60,476 nt of DNA from an uncultured Anaerolineae bacterium (GCA_937124585.1 CAKZKT010000031.1:1-60476), one strand, 5' to 3'; counted from the stretch's first letter, positions 35,147 through 45,095 are shown. The notes: generated by a model not told the origin, from the sequence alone. Numbers and translations: made by a program.

Positions 35147-36775
35147 TCAATCTGTGTTCCAGGTGGGCAGGATGAAAGGCGGATGCGACGCCGCGACGCC
35201 GCGCAAAACATCCAACGCCCAGATCAGGGCGTCCTGATCGCGCCACGGGTGTTCGACATTGCCGAAACACATGGATTGCTCGTGTCCCTTGCCACACACG
35301 ATGACCGCATCGCCCGGCTGCGCCTGCTGAACGGCAAACAGAATGGCCCGCTGACGGTCGGCGATGCGCACGAAGTCCTGTCCTTCCAGCCGGCCGGCGC
35401 ATGCCAGCGCTGTGGCCGTCTCGGCCATGATCGCCGCCAGATCTTCGGTGCGTGGGTCTTCGGCCGTGATCACGGTCAAGTCGGCCAGCCGCGCGGCGAC
35501 TTCGCCCATCAGGTGCCGTTTCTCGCGGTCGCGCAGCCCGGCCGAGCCGAAGACGACGATCAGCCGACCGGCCGGCGACAACATGGCACGCACTGTGGTC
35601 AGCGCCTGGGCCAGGGCGTTGGGCGTATGCGCGAAATCCACGAGCGCGGTGAACGGCTGCCCGCGCTCGATCCGTTCCATCCGGCCGGGAACGCCCCGCA
35701 TGGCCCGCACACCGGCCTGGATCGCTGTGTCGGGGATGCCCAGCGCCAGCGCGGCGGCCGTCGCGGCCAGGATGTTGTAGACGTTGAAGTCGCCGATCAG
35801 CGGCGTGCGCATCGGCAGCGGCACATCCTGCCGGCCGGGCCGCGAGGCGACACGCGCGATCTCGAACTCAATGCCGGTCGGCGTGTGGCGGATGTGGTCG
35901 GCGCGCAGGGTCAGCACGGCCAGAGGCGTTTCGGAAACGACCGATGCAGGCCCGGCCATGTTGTCTGCCAGGCCGTAGACGATGCGTCGCTCGGCCGGGA
36001 TGGCAGCCAGGAAGGGGAACGAGCTGTCGTCTCGGTTCAGGACGGCGGTTTTGGCCAGCCCCGGCTTGCGCGGGCTGGCCCCCAGGCTGTGAAAAAGCCG
36101 GGCTTTGGCTTCACGATAGGCCTCGTAGCTGCCGTGCGCGTCCAGATGCTCGTGCGTGATGTTAGTGATCACCGCGACATCGAACGCGCAGCCGGTCACA
36201 CGGTGCTGTGCCAGGCCGTGTGACGTGGTTTCCAGGACGGCGATCTCGGTGTCAGCCTCCCGCATCGCGGCCAGATAGCGCTGGATATCGGGCGCGTCGG
36301 GTGTGGTGGTGTGCAGGCCGGTGTCGAACGTGCGGTCGCCGATCACCGCGTTGACCGTGCTGATCACGCCGGCCCGTCGGCCGGCCGCCCGCAGGATGCT
36401 GAAGAGCAAGTTGGCGGTCGTGGTCTTGCCGTCGGTGCCGGTGATGCCCACCAGTGCCATCGCCCGGCTGGGATGGCCGTACCAGGTGGCGCTCAGCCAG
36501 GCCAGTGCGGCGCGGCCATCGGGGACCTGAACGTAGTTCGGCGGCTGTACCGGCAGTGCGGCCAGGGGCAGTTCGCCGACGACCGCGCCGGCTCCGCGCG
36601 TCAACGCGTCAGGGATGAAGCGATGCCCGTCCGTGCCCACCCCACGATAAGCAACGAAAAGCGCTCCAGAGACGACCTGGCGCGAATCGGCGGTGATGCC
36701 GGTGATGAGGCTGTCCGAGGAACTCCAGGCTGCCGTCAGGTCGGGCAGGCTGGCGATCAGGTGGCTGAGCTGCAT
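35147..36775 (-). CDS. murE: UDP-N-acetylmuramyl-tripeptide synthetase MurE
   Basis: The protein has 542 residues from ATG at 36775; a GTG at 36802 is an alternative but overlaps the upstream gene. The Mur ligase P-loop is GITGTDGKTTT. HTTTPDAPDIQRYLAAM and ETTSHGLAQHRV belong to the central domain; the last domain has FGSAGLRDREKR, AEDPRTEDLAAIM and GKGHEQSM. It adds the third amino acid to the peptidoglycan precursor. The DPR segment is like the diaminopimelate-type signature (DNPR) but not identical, so the added amino acid is not certain. It follows the small zinc-ribbon membrane gene by 10 bases. Confidence 0.92.
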   Translation of the reverse strand: MQLSHLIASLPDLTAAWSSSDSLITGITADSRQVVSGALFVAYRGVGTDGHRFIPDALTRGAGAVVGELPLAALPVQPPNYVQVPDGRAALAWLSATWYGHPSRAMALVGITGTDGKTTTANLLFSILRAAGRRAGVISTVNAVIGDRTFDTGLHTTTPDAPDIQRYLAAMREADTEIAVLETTSHGLAQHRVTGCAFDVAVITNITHEHLDAHGSYEAYREAKARLFHSLGASPRKPGLAKTAVLNRDDSSFPFLAAIPAERRIVYGLADNMAGPASVVSETPLAVLTLRADHIRHTPTGIEFEIARVASRPGRQDVPLPMRTPLIGDFNVYNILAATAAALALGIPDTAIQAGVRAMRGVPGRMERIERGQPFTALVDFAHTPNALAQALTTVRAMLSPAGRLIVVFGSAGLRDREKRHLMGEVAARLADLTVITAEDPRTEDLAAIMAETATALACAGRLEGQDFVRIADRQRAILFAVQQAQPGDAVIVCGKGHEQSMCFGNVEHPWRDQDALIWALDVLRGVAASHPPFILPTWNTD

Positions 36776-36785
36776 GTGGCTGCGC

Positions 36786-37307
36786 TCACCCCGACGAGGC
36801 ACGCGGATGCCTTTTGTGGGTATGGGCGGCGACCCGGATGCCCGACCAGCCGCACTCCCGATTGGTGCAATGATAGCGTCGCACCGGTACGATAATGCTG
36901 ATCAGCCGATCTGTCATGTGGCGGTGCACCCGATGGATGTTGCCCTTGCAACGCGGACAATGCAGGTCGGTAAGCGCGGGCGTGTGCTGAGCACGCCAGC
37001 GAACGCGCCAGGCGGTGATCAGGAGCACGATCAACAGCAACGGGATTGCGATGAGCTCTGAGAGACCGAGGGTGGTGACGAAACGAATGAGCGTATCGGC
37101 AGTCTGGCTGGCGGCACCTACGCCCCATCTGATCGCTGCGTTCAGCCCGCGCACCAGCGTGACGCGAATCTGAATGCGCTCGAACATCAGAAAGAGGCCC
37201 AGCGCCAGACCGATCACAATGGCGATTTCGACCCAGTACTCCCGCAAAAAAGGAGGGATGATCTGGCGACGTCGTTCGTGCTGGCGCCGTCGTACCTCTT
37301 CAGTCAT
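36786..37307 (-). CDS. Membrane protein with C-terminal zinc-ribbon-like domain
   Basis: The protein has 173 residues. ATG at 37307 follows AGGGAGA. Two helices (about 27-46 and 82-102) precede a soluble tail with CPRC (about 119) and CTNRECGW (about 148), a four-Cys zinc site split around a His-rich stretch (HRVHRHM). I do not recognise the family. It lies 10 bases upstream of murE, so they are likely co-transcribed. Confidence 0.6.
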   Translation of the reverse strand: MTEEVRRRQHERRRQIIPPFLREYWVEIAIVIGLALGLFLMFERIQIRVTLVRGLNAAIRWGVGAASQTADTLIRFVTTLGLSELIAIPLLLIVLLITAWRVRWRAQHTPALTDLHCPRCKGNIHRVHRHMTDRLISIIVPVRRYHCTNRECGWSGIRVAAHTHKRHPRASSG

Positions 37308-37386
37308 GATCTGTCTCCCTGTCGGTTCACAAAGCTGGCCGACCTTGTGTGAGATATCAGCCAGCATATTGTAGCGCATCTCACGT

Positions 37387-38886
37387 TCAGCGCCAAGCCA
37401 GCAGCCGCACCGACTGATCTGCCCACTGGATCAGCCAGCCGGGCAGCAGGCCGATCAGCAGGGTGAGGGCGCCGGTGAGGAGTACGGTCGCCTGCAGGGG
37501 TCGCGCCACGACCACCGGTTCGGCGTCGGGTTCGGGTGGCACGAAGAACATCACGCGCACGACGTTCAAGTAGTAGAACGCCGAAACGACAACGTTCAGC
37601 GCGCCGATCACGGCCAGGGGGATCATGGCGGCCCGCACAGCCGCGCCGAAGACGAACAGCTTACCGACGAAGCCGGCCGTCGGCGGGATGCCTGCCAGCG
37701 AGAGGAGAAAGATGAAGAGGGCCACCGCCAGCCACGGCGCGCGGCGGATCAGCCCTGCATAATCTTTGATCTCGACTTTGCCCGAACGATTTTCGACGGC
37801 GATCACCACGGCGAACGCGCCGACGTTCGTCACCAGGTAGGCAAACAGGTAGATCAGCACGCCATTGATGCCGTCGAACGGCCCGGCGGTCGCTCCGCTC
37901 TCCGCGGCCACGGCCGCGACGCCGATCAGGATGTAGCCGGCCTGGGCGATGGACGAGAACGCCAGCATCCGCTTGATGTTGGTCTGGCGGATGGCGGTCA
38001 AGTTGCCCAGGGTCATCGTCAGGACGGACACGAGCGCCAGCAACGCCACCCACAGTGGTTGCAGATCGGGCAGCGCGCTGAGGAAGACGCGGATCAGGAT
38101 GGCAAAGCCGGCCGCTTTGGAGGCCGTTGAGAGGAAGGCCGTCACCGGCGTCGGCGCGCCCTCGTAGGTGTCGGGCGCCCACTGATGGAACGGCACGAGG
38201 CTGGCCTTGAAGCCGAAGCCGACCAGGAGCAGGATGATCGCCGGCCCGCCCAGCCACAACAGGTCCGCGCGGCCGCGCTGGCCAAGCGCCTGCGCGATGC
38301 CGGCGAGATCGGTCGTGCCGGTCGCGCCGTAGAGCAGCGACATGCCGTAGAGCATCACGGCCGAGGCGGTTGCGCCGTAGAGGAAATACTTGATGGCCGC
38401 CTCGCCCGATTTGCGATCCTCGCGGAAGTAGCCGGCCAGGACATAACTGGTGATGCTCAAGAACTCCATCGCCAGATAGAGCATGATGAGGTTGGCCGCG
38501 CTGACGACCAGGCAAATCGCCGCGGCCGAAACCAGCAGCAGCGCGTAAAATTCGCCCACATAGGGGGTGCGCGTGCGCATGTAGGGCAGCGCCGCGGCGA
38601 TGACCAGGGCCACGCCGAGGATCGCCAGTGCTTTGAAGAAGATCGCGAACGGGTCTGCTGCCAGCATGGCGGCGACCTGTCGTGTCTGGCCGACGCCCGG
38701 CAGCAGGCCCAGCGCAGCCGCGGCCAGGCCGCCGAGCGCCACATAGGACAGCCACGGTTTAGCCGGCCGCATCAGCGTGTCGGGATCGTCTGGCCGACGG
38801 CCGATGAGGTCGAGGATGAAGATCGCGGCTGCCGCCAGCAGCAGGATGAGTTCAGGCAGCAGGAAGATCAAATCGTTCAGGCTCAA
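37387..38886 (-). CDS. nuoN: NADH-quinone oxidoreductase subunit N
   Basis: The protein has 499 residues and about 14 helices. It is an antiporter-like subunit with LYLAMEFLSITSYVLAGY (glutamate), YFLYGATASAVMLYGMSLLYGATGT, LVPFHQWAPDTYEGAPTPV (lysine-rich channel region) and MLAFSSIAQAGYILIG. It pumps protons in complex I. Last gene of a minus-strand operon nuoAHJKLMN. Confidence 0.94.
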   Translation of the reverse strand: MSLNDLIFLLPELILLLAAAAIFILDLIGRRPDDPDTLMRPAKPWLSYVALGGLAAAALGLLPGVGQTRQVAAMLAADPFAIFFKALAILGVALVIAAALPYMRTRTPYVGEFYALLLVSAAAICLVVSAANLIMLYLAMEFLSITSYVLAGYFREDRKSGEAAIKYFLYGATASAVMLYGMSLLYGATGTTDLAGIAQALGQRGRADLLWLGGPAIILLLVGFGFKASLVPFHQWAPDTYEGAPTPVTAFLSTASKAAGFAILIRVFLSALPDLQPLWVALLALVSVLTMTLGNLTAIRQTNIKRMLAFSSIAQAGYILIGVAAVAAESGATAGPFDGINGVLIYLFAYLVTNVGAFAVVIAVENRSGKVEIKDYAGLIRRAPWLAVALFIFLLSLAGIPPTAGFVGKLFVFGAAVRAAMIPLAVIGALNVVVSAFYYLNVVRVMFFVPPEPDAEPVVVARPLQATVLLTGALTLLIGLLPGWLIQWADQSVRLLAWR

Positions 38887-38926
38887 GGGATCGCCTCCCC
38901 GGCTGGAAGCCGAAAACGTATCATGG

Positions 38927-40507
38927 TCATTTTCCGGCCAGGCTGGTCAAGAGCGCCAGGAACGCGGCGTTGAAATAGTTCAGCAGCACGGCCGGAAAGA
39001 TGCCGACCAGCACCATGAAGAAGACCAGCGGCCAGAGGGTGATTTTTTCGAAGCGCGCCACGTCGGTCGGTTCGTGCCCTTCGGCGCCGGTCGTCGGATC
39101 GGTCCAGTGCTTGATTTTGTGCGGATCGTATTGGCCGAGGAAGACGTACTGCACGACCTTCCACAGGATATAGGCCGCGGTCAGCACGATGCCGATGACG
39201 CCGATGGCTGCCCAGATGCGCACGATGTCGAACGCGCCGCGGAAGACGAAGAACTCGCCCCAGAAGCCGGCCAGGCCGGGCAACCCCAGCGAGGTGAACG
39301 CGGTCACGGCGAAGAGGCCGTAGTAGTAGGGGAGCTTGTTGCTCAGCCCGCCGAACATCTTCAGGTCGCGCAAGTGGGCCCGCTCGTAGATCACGCCGAC
39401 GAGGAAGAACAACGCGCCGGTGCTGATGCCGTGATTGAACATCGTCAGGGCCGCGCCGTTGAGGGCCATGACACCGGAGTCCGTCCATTCCTGCGCACCG
39501 ATGGCCAACGCTGCCGCACCGGCGCCCAGCATCACATAGCCCATGTGGCTGACGGAAGAGTAGGCGATCAGGCGTTTGAGATCCCACTGCGCCAACGACA
39601 CCAACGCGCCATAAACGATGGAGATGACGCCGAGAATGACCACGATCAGGCCGTAGGCTTTGAACGCCTGCGGGAAGATCGGCAGGTTGATGCGCAGGAT
39701 GCCGTAGGCACCGAGCTTCAGCAGGATGCCGGCCAGGATGACCGAGCCGGCGGTCGGCGCGGCGGTGTGGGCATCGGGCAACCAGGTGTGGAACGGCCAG
39801 CTCGGCACCTTGATGGCGAAGGCGATGAAGAAGGCCCAGAAGGCCAGGCTGGCCAGCGTGAAGTTGTCGGCGAATGGCTTCAGGCGGGCGGCTTCGACGA
39901 TGTCGAACGTGCCGACCGAGAGATAGATGCCGATGATCGCCAGCAGCATCAGCACCGAACCGGCCATGGTGTAGAGGAAGAATTTAATGGCCGAGTATTG
40001 CGGGCGGTCCTTCGGTTGTCCCCACACGCCGATGAGCAGGTACATCGGCACCAGTCCCAGCTCCCAGAAGACGTAGAAAAGCACCAGGTCGAGCGAGACG
40101 AAGACGCCGATCATGCCCATTTCCAGGAGCAGGAACAGGAAGAAGAACTCGCGCACCCGGGTTTTGATCGTCTGCGCCGAATACCAGAGGCCGAGGGTCG
40201 TGAGCAATGTGGTCAGGAAGACGAGCGGCACGCTCAGGCCATCCACGCCGAGATGATAGTGGACGTTGAGCGCTGTGATCCAGGGCACCTTGATCTCGAA
40301 CTGGAAGCCTGGTGCCGAGGGATTATACTGCGCCGCCAGCATCAGCGCCAGGCCCAACGGCAAGAGGCTGATGGCGGTGGCGCCGTTTTTGATCAGGCGC
40401 TCCTCCCGATCCTTGTCTATGCCCAGCCACCGCCCCCACGGAAACAGGGTGAGGATGGCGCCAAGCAGGGGCACGAAAGTGATGACGGTAAGCAGTGAAC
40501 TGGTCAT
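38927..40507 (-). CDS. nuoM: NADH-quinone oxidoreductase subunit M
   Basis: The protein has 526 residues and about 14 helices. GGAGGAC lies before ATG 40507. Diagnostic are VFLTTLLTTLGLWYSA, FYVFWELGLVPMYLLIGVWG (essential Glu), FAIKVPSWPFHTWLPDAHTAAPTAGSV and LIAYSSVSHMGYVMLG. It is a proton-pumping antiporter-like subunit. The frame is open far upstream of the start and into nuoL, which is not coding. Spacing to nuoN is 40 bases. Confidence 0.94.
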   Translation of the reverse strand: MTSSLLTVITFVPLLGAILTLFPWGRWLGIDKDREERLIKNGATAISLLPLGLALMLAAQYNPSAPGFQFEIKVPWITALNVHYHLGVDGLSVPLVFLTTLLTTLGLWYSAQTIKTRVREFFFLFLLLEMGMIGVFVSLDLVLFYVFWELGLVPMYLLIGVWGQPKDRPQYSAIKFFLYTMAGSVLMLLAIIGIYLSVGTFDIVEAARLKPFADNFTLASLAFWAFFIAFAIKVPSWPFHTWLPDAHTAAPTAGSVILAGILLKLGAYGILRINLPIFPQAFKAYGLIVVILGVISIVYGALVSLAQWDLKRLIAYSSVSHMGYVMLGAGAAALAIGAQEWTDSGVMALNGAALTMFNHGISTGALFFLVGVIYERAHLRDLKMFGGLSNKLPYYYGLFAVTAFTSLGLPGLAGFWGEFFVFRGAFDIVRIWAAIGVIGIVLTAAYILWKVVQYVFLGQYDPHKIKHWTDPTTGAEGHEPTDVARFEKITLWPLVFFMVLVGIFPAVLLNYFNAAFLALLTSLAGK

Positions 40508-40569
40508 GCAACTGTCCTCCGAAGCTCTCGGTGTGTGATTGATCCAATCGGGATTTCCCGGCGTTCGCC

Positions 40570-42891
40570 TTATTTCGGCAACACGAGGAAGACCCCCAGC
40601 AGCACCGATGCGGCTGCCAGCCCTACCAGCAGGTAGTTCTGCGCGCGGCCGGTCTGAATGAAGCGCAGGGCGCTGCCCACGGCCGCGGTGACCGCGCCGA
40701 TCCCATTCACGATGCCATCTACGATTCGCTCGTCGAAGACGTGGCCCCATTCCGAGAGGCGACGCCACAGCCGGCCGACGCCGTCCACAATCGGGTCAAT
40801 GACCCAGGCGTCGTCGAAGTGGAAAAGCCAGTTGGCGAGGCGCTGTACTCCTTTGATGAACACCCGGCCGTAGAACTCGTCGAAATAGTACTTGTTCTGC
40901 AGCACCGTGTAGACCCGGCCGAGCGGTCGCGCCAGCGGATCGGGCATCTGCAACGGCGACCAGGTCGGGTCGCCGATCCGTTGGCCGATCTGTGCCACCC
41001 GGCGATAGGTCAGCCAGCCCAGCAGCAGCCCACCCAGCGCGACCACCACCGAAGTGAGCAGCGGCGTGGCTGCGAAGGGGAGTTCGGCCGCCTCGATATG
41101 CAACGCTTCGGCCAGGCTGCCCATCAGGTGATGGAAGGGATTGCTCGACCATTGTCCCAGCACCGGGAATGTGGTCGGGATGCCGACCCAGCCGAACCCG
41201 ATGGCGAAGACCGAGAGCGCCATCAGCGGGATCGTCATCCACGTGAAGATGCTGTCGTGCTCGCTGGCGTGTTCGGCCGCCGGGGTGCGCGGCGCGCCGA
41301 AGAAGGTCATCACGATCTGGCGAGCCGTGTAGAAGGCGGTCAACAGCGCGGCCACGGCCAGCGTGACGAAGATCACGGTGTGGCCATGTACCCAGGCGTC
41401 GGCCAGGATCTCATCCTTGCTCCAAAAACCGGCCGTGACGATCGGGAAGCCCGCCAGCGCCATTCCGCCGATGATGAAAGTCCAGGCCGTGCGCGGCATG
41501 CGCCGGAACAGGCCGCCCATATTGCGCATGTCCTGGGGGTCGAAGGCGGGTAGATCAGTAGACAAGTGATGAGTAGACAAGTGATGGCCACCCCCACTCA
41601 CCTCCTTGTCTCCTTGTTTCCTTGTTTCCTTGTCTCCTCGTCTACTTGTTTCCTGCTCTCCCTCGTGATGTCCATGCTCCATCCCGTGGATCACGCTGCC
41701 GGAGCCGAGGAAGAGGAGTGCCTTGAAGAAAGAATGCGTCAGCAGATGGAATGTGGCCGCGATGTAGGCACCGATGCCGAGCGCGGCAAACATGAAGCCG
41801 AGCTGTGAAACTGTCGAGTAGGCCAGCACCTTCTTGATGTCGTTCTGCGCCACGGCAATGGTCGCCGAGAAGAGCGCGGTGAACGCGCCGATGAACGCGA
41901 TGAACTGAAGCGCCGGCCCATGTTCGACCGCGGCCATCAGCGGGAAGGTGCGGATGATCAGATAGACGCCGGCCGAGACCATGGTGGCCGCGTGGATCAG
42001 CGCGGAGACCGGCGTGGGGCCCTCCATGGCATCGGGGAGCCATACGTGGAGCGGAAACTGCGCGCTTTTGCCGATCGCGCCACAGAAGATCAGGATAGCG
42101 ATCAACGTAGCCCAGGGCACCGGCCCGACCAGGGGCAGATGCGTCGTCGCTGTGGCCAGATGTTCCAGGGTCTCTGGCCGGAAAATATCGTTGAAACTGA
42201 GCGAGCCGATCTGCGCAAACAACAGCAAGATGCCGGCCAGCATCAGCGTGTCGCCGATGCGCGTGGTGAGGAAGGCCTTCAGGCCAGCCTCCTTCGGCGT
42301 GATCTTCTTGGGATCATCGTAGGTGCGGGCGAACCAGAAGCCGATCAGCAGATAGGAGCACAGCCCCATGATCTCCCAGAAGATCAGCAGCATGATCAGG
42401 TTGTCGGCAAGCACCAGACCGATCATGCCGGTGGCGAAGAGGGCGATATAGGCGAAAAACCGGCTGGCGAGCGGATCCACGTGGCCCGGCGTGGCCGGCC
42501 AGCCGCGTTGATCGTGCGCACTGATCGGCTTCCCGATCCCCATATAGCCGTAGGAATAGACGAAGATCAGGAAACAGACGAACGGCACCATCAACAGCAT
42601 CAGCGCGGACAGCGGATCCACCATGAAACCGAAGGCCTGCCAGGCGCGGCTGGCCGGCAGCCAGGCGCGAGCCATGCGGAAGGGATGCTCAGCGATTTCG
42701 TGTGCGCCGAAAGCCGTGAAAGCGATTGCCCAGCCGATCAACCACGAAAGCGCGATGCTGCCGATGGCCAGGCCCGCGCTGAGCTTTTTATTGCGATTCG
42801 CCCAGAGAACGATCAACGCAAAAGCCAGGAATGGAAGGACAGGGACGAGGATGGTCAGATTGTAGATAAAGGGTATGGAAGATTCGTGCAT
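40570..42891 (-). CDS. nuoL: NADH-quinone oxidoreductase subunit L with a repeat-derived insertion
   Basis: The protein has 773 residues against about 610-660 usually. It has FWEIMGLCSYLLIGFWF, SAQFPLHVWLPDAMEGPTPVSALIHAATMV and KVLAYSTVSQLGFMFAALG, plus the long lateral helix and tail typical of NuoL. After GSVIHGMEHGHHEG, a roughly 40-residue polar insertion (GEQETSRRGDKETRKQGDKE, then STHHLSTD repeats) precedes the normal DMRNMGGLFRRMP. The insertion is encoded by short tandem repeats (41551-41662) and keeps the frame. Function as a proton pump is probably unaffected, as the loop is extramembrane. Confidence 0.94.
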   Translation of the reverse strand: MHESSIPFIYNLTILVPVLPFLAFALIVLWANRNKKLSAGLAIGSIALSWLIGWAIAFTAFGAHEIAEHPFRMARAWLPASRAWQAFGFMVDPLSALMLLMVPFVCFLIFVYSYGYMGIGKPISAHDQRGWPATPGHVDPLASRFFAYIALFATGMIGLVLADNLIMLLIFWEIMGLCSYLLIGFWFARTYDDPKKITPKEAGLKAFLTTRIGDTLMLAGILLLFAQIGSLSFNDIFRPETLEHLATATTHLPLVGPVPWATLIAILIFCGAIGKSAQFPLHVWLPDAMEGPTPVSALIHAATMVSAGVYLIIRTFPLMAAVEHGPALQFIAFIGAFTALFSATIAVAQNDIKKVLAYSTVSQLGFMFAALGIGAYIAATFHLLTHSFFKALLFLGSGSVIHGMEHGHHEGEQETSRRGDKETRKQGDKEVSGGGHHLSTHHLSTDLPAFDPQDMRNMGGLFRRMPRTAWTFIIGGMALAGFPIVTAGFWSKDEILADAWVHGHTVIFVTLAVAALLTAFYTARQIVMTFFGAPRTPAAEHASEHDSIFTWMTIPLMALSVFAIGFGWVGIPTTFPVLGQWSSNPFHHLMGSLAEALHIEAAELPFAATPLLTSVVVALGGLLLGWLTYRRVAQIGQRIGDPTWSPLQMPDPLARPLGRVYTVLQNKYYFDEFYGRVFIKGVQRLANWLFHFDDAWVIDPIVDGVGRLWRRLSEWGHVFDERIVDGIVNGIGAVTAAVGSALRFIQTGRAQNYLLVGLAAASVLLGVFLVLPK
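41551..41662. repeat. In-frame tandem repeats inside nuoL
   Basis: Two copies of AGTAGACAAGTGATG near 41557-41586 are followed by about seven copies of a CCTTGTTT/CCTTGTCT 8-mer (about 41602-41658). They encode the polar insertion of NuoL. Both repeats share the GACAAG core, in opposite orientation. Confidence 0.8.
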
Positions 42892-42901
42892 AGCCGTTTG
42901 C

Positions 42902-43210
42902 CTATCCCTTCATTGCATCCAGCTCTTCGACGTTGACGGTGTCGCGCTGGCGATAGACCGCGATGAACAGCGCCACGCCGACGGCAGCCTCGGCGGCTGC
43001 CACGGTGATGACGAAGACCGCGAACGCATGGCCCACCAGCTCGCCCAGGGCGGTGTAACGCCAGAAAGCCAGCAAGTTGATATTGACCGCGTTCAACATG
43101 AGTTCAACGCCCATCAGGACAGCCACGGCGTTCTTGCGGGCCAACACGCCGAACATCCCTATGGCGAACAATGCCGCCGCAAGAACCAGATACCAGGTCA
43201 GTGGAACCAT
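42902..43210 (-). CDS. nuoK: NADH-quinone oxidoreductase subunit K
   Basis: The protein has 102 residues and three helices; MVPLTWYLVLAAALFAIGMFGVLARKNAVAVLMGVELMLNAVNINLLAF contains the conserved helix with Glu. ATG at 43210 was preferred over an upstream extension. Proton-channel subunit of complex I. It ends 10 bases before nuoL. Confidence 0.93.
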   Translation of the reverse strand: MVPLTWYLVLAAALFAIGMFGVLARKNAVAVLMGVELMLNAVNINLLAFWRYTALGELVGHAFAVFVITVAAAEAAVGVALFIAVYRQRDTVNVEELDAMKG

Positions 43211-43303
43211 TGTTTGTGCTCCTATGGAAACGTGAAGCGCGAAACGTCGCCGGCGAACCGGCATCGCGCTCGGGTTTTACGCACGACGCTTCTCGCTTCT
43301 CGC

Positions 43304-43792
43304 CTACCCCCGTTCCCTCGCGATAATGATCGCGCCGATCATCGCGACGACCAGTAGCACCGATGCGACCTCGAAAGGCACGGCATAGACGCCGACGAAA
43401 TCCGCGCCGAGTTGTTTGATCGGCTCGGCAGGCAGCGTCGCGCTCGTCGTCGGCCAGGCCACGCGCGTTGTCACGGCGGCCAGCACGACAAACAGCAGAG
43501 CCGCCAGCCCGCCCACCAGCCCCCACTGGCTGTTGAAGCGCGGCTGCTGCGGATCCATGATCCGCCGTGTCAACATGATGGCGAAGATGATCAGAGTCGA
43601 AATCGCGCCGATATAGATCAGCACCTGCACCACAGCCAGAAACTCAGCGTGCAGCAGGATGAAAAAGCCGGCGATGCCGAAAAAGACAAGGATCAGCCAG
43701 AACGCGGCATGCAGCAAATTGCGCGTCGTGACCACCATGAGCGCAGCGCTGAGAGTCAGCAGGGCCAGAAGGATGAAGAAGAGCTGCTCCAT
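43304..43792 (-). CDS. nuoJ: NADH-quinone oxidoreductase subunit J
   Basis: The protein has 162 residues and five helices, with RNLLHAAFWLILVFFGIAGFFILLHAEFLAVVQVLIYIGAISTLIIFAIML, the signature of ND6/NuoJ. ATG at 43792. It follows nuoH directly; nuoI, which usually lies between them, is absent. Confidence 0.93.
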   Translation of the reverse strand: MEQLFFILLALLTLSAALMVVTTRNLLHAAFWLILVFFGIAGFFILLHAEFLAVVQVLIYIGAISTLIIFAIMLTRRIMDPQQPRFNSQWGLVGGLAALLFVVLAAVTTRVAWPTTSATLPAEPIKQLGADFVGVYAVPFEVASVLLVVAMIGAIIIARERG

Positions 43793-43847
43793 GACGGAAT
43801 TCCTCTGCAAATTGCGTGCGAATAGACTGCGTTGTGCGGATGGGGAA

Positions 43848-45017
43848 CTAGGCGCGTGTTCCGACCATGCCGCGGCGGGCAGCGTAGCGTTTGGCCGCCT
43901 GGCCCATCAGCGTCAACGTCACCAGCAGGGCAAGCACATTGCCGGCCAGGATGAAGGCCCATTGCAGCCAGACCGGCAGCGGCAGTTTGATCATCGTCGC
44001 CACCCAGAGCAGGTTGAACAGGCCCAACGGCACCAACACCTTCCAGGCCAATGCCAGCATTTGATCAATGCGGAAACGGGGCCAGGTGCCGCGAATCCAC
44101 ATCAGCAAGAAGACGATCAGGATGGTTTTGATGCCGAAATAGAGCGGCCCGAGCACCGGCGCCTGATCTGCGAATGGGCCGCGCCAGCCGCCCAGGAACA
44201 ACGTGGCAGCAATGGCCGAAACCGCCAGCAGGTTGCCGTATTCGGCAATATAGAACCAGCCGAACTTCAGGCCGCTGTACTCGATGAAATAGCCGGCCAC
44301 GATCTCCGAGTCCGCCTCGACCAGATCGAACGGCGCCCGGCCCGTCTCGGCGGCTGCAGCCAGAATGTAGGTGATGAATGCCACCGGCAGGATCAGCAAG
44401 AAAGGAATGGACTGGAGCTCGACGATTTCGCCCATCTTCATCGTGCCGACCAGGGCCACCACCGAGGCCATCGCCAGCACCATCGGGATCTCGTAGCTCA
44501 GCAGTTGGGCCACGATGCGGAACGCGCCGATCAGGGCGAATTTGTTGTTGGATGACCAGCCGGCCATGACGATCGCGATCGTGGAGATCGAGCCGACAGC
44601 CACCAGATAGAGGACGCCTACATTCAGGTCCTGGCCGATCACCCCGCGGCCAAAGGGAATCACCGCCCAGAGCAGCGCCGCGCCGAGGAAGATCAGCAGC
44701 GGCGCCAGGTTGAACAGCGGCTTGTCCGCGTTCACCGGGACGATATCCTCTTTGGTCAGCAGCTTGATGGCGTCGGGGATGGCCTGAAAGATGCCCCACG
44801 GCCCGACCCGATTGGGGCCGATCCGGTTCTGGATGCGCGCGATGATCTTGCGCTCCATGATCGTGAGGGTCATGGTGGCGATCACGGGCATGAGGACGAG
44901 CAGCAATGCCACGATGATAAAGTTGATCAGGATCACCGCCCAGGGCGGCAGAAAAGAGCTGAGCAGGGAGGTCCAGGAGTTGCCGAGGTTGACGAAGAAG
45001 TTACTGATGTATTCCAT
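43848..45017 (-). CDS. nuoH: NADH-quinone oxidoreductase subunit H
   Basis: The protein has 389 residues and eight or nine helices. ERKIIARIQNRIGPNRVGPWGIFQAIPDAIKLLTKED is diagnostic, with the quinone-site loop AETGRAPFDLVEADSEIVAGYFIEYSG. It anchors the quinone chamber. GGAG lies eight bases before ATG 45017; an ATG at 45035 is an alternative. Confidence 0.93.
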   Translation of the reverse strand: MEYISNFFVNLGNSWTSLLSSFLPPWAVILINFIIVALLLVLMPVIATMTLTIMERKIIARIQNRIGPNRVGPWGIFQAIPDAIKLLTKEDIVPVNADKPLFNLAPLLIFLGAALLWAVIPFGRGVIGQDLNVGVLYLVAVGSISTIAIVMAGWSSNNKFALIGAFRIVAQLLSYEIPMVLAMASVVALVGTMKMGEIVELQSIPFLLILPVAFITYILAAAAETGRAPFDLVEADSEIVAGYFIEYSGLKFGWFYIAEYGNLLAVSAIAATLFLGGWRGPFADQAPVLGPLYFGIKTILIVFLLMWIRGTWPRFRIDQMLALAWKVLVPLGLFNLLWVATMIKLPLPVWLQWAFILAGNVLALLVTLTLMGQAAKRYAARRGMVGTRA

Positions 45018-45095
45018 TGCCGAGCTCCAAATCATCAGCCCCGCAAAGCAGACTGTCGGGCGCTCCTTCCTGCGCTGCGGCGGGGGCTGCGTTCA

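Noticed and set aside
38777-40498. A long plus-strand frame opposite nuoN and nuoM
   Set aside because: It is the antisense shadow of nuoM; the translation is Glu/Gln/His-rich with no domain, and there is no ribosome-binding site.
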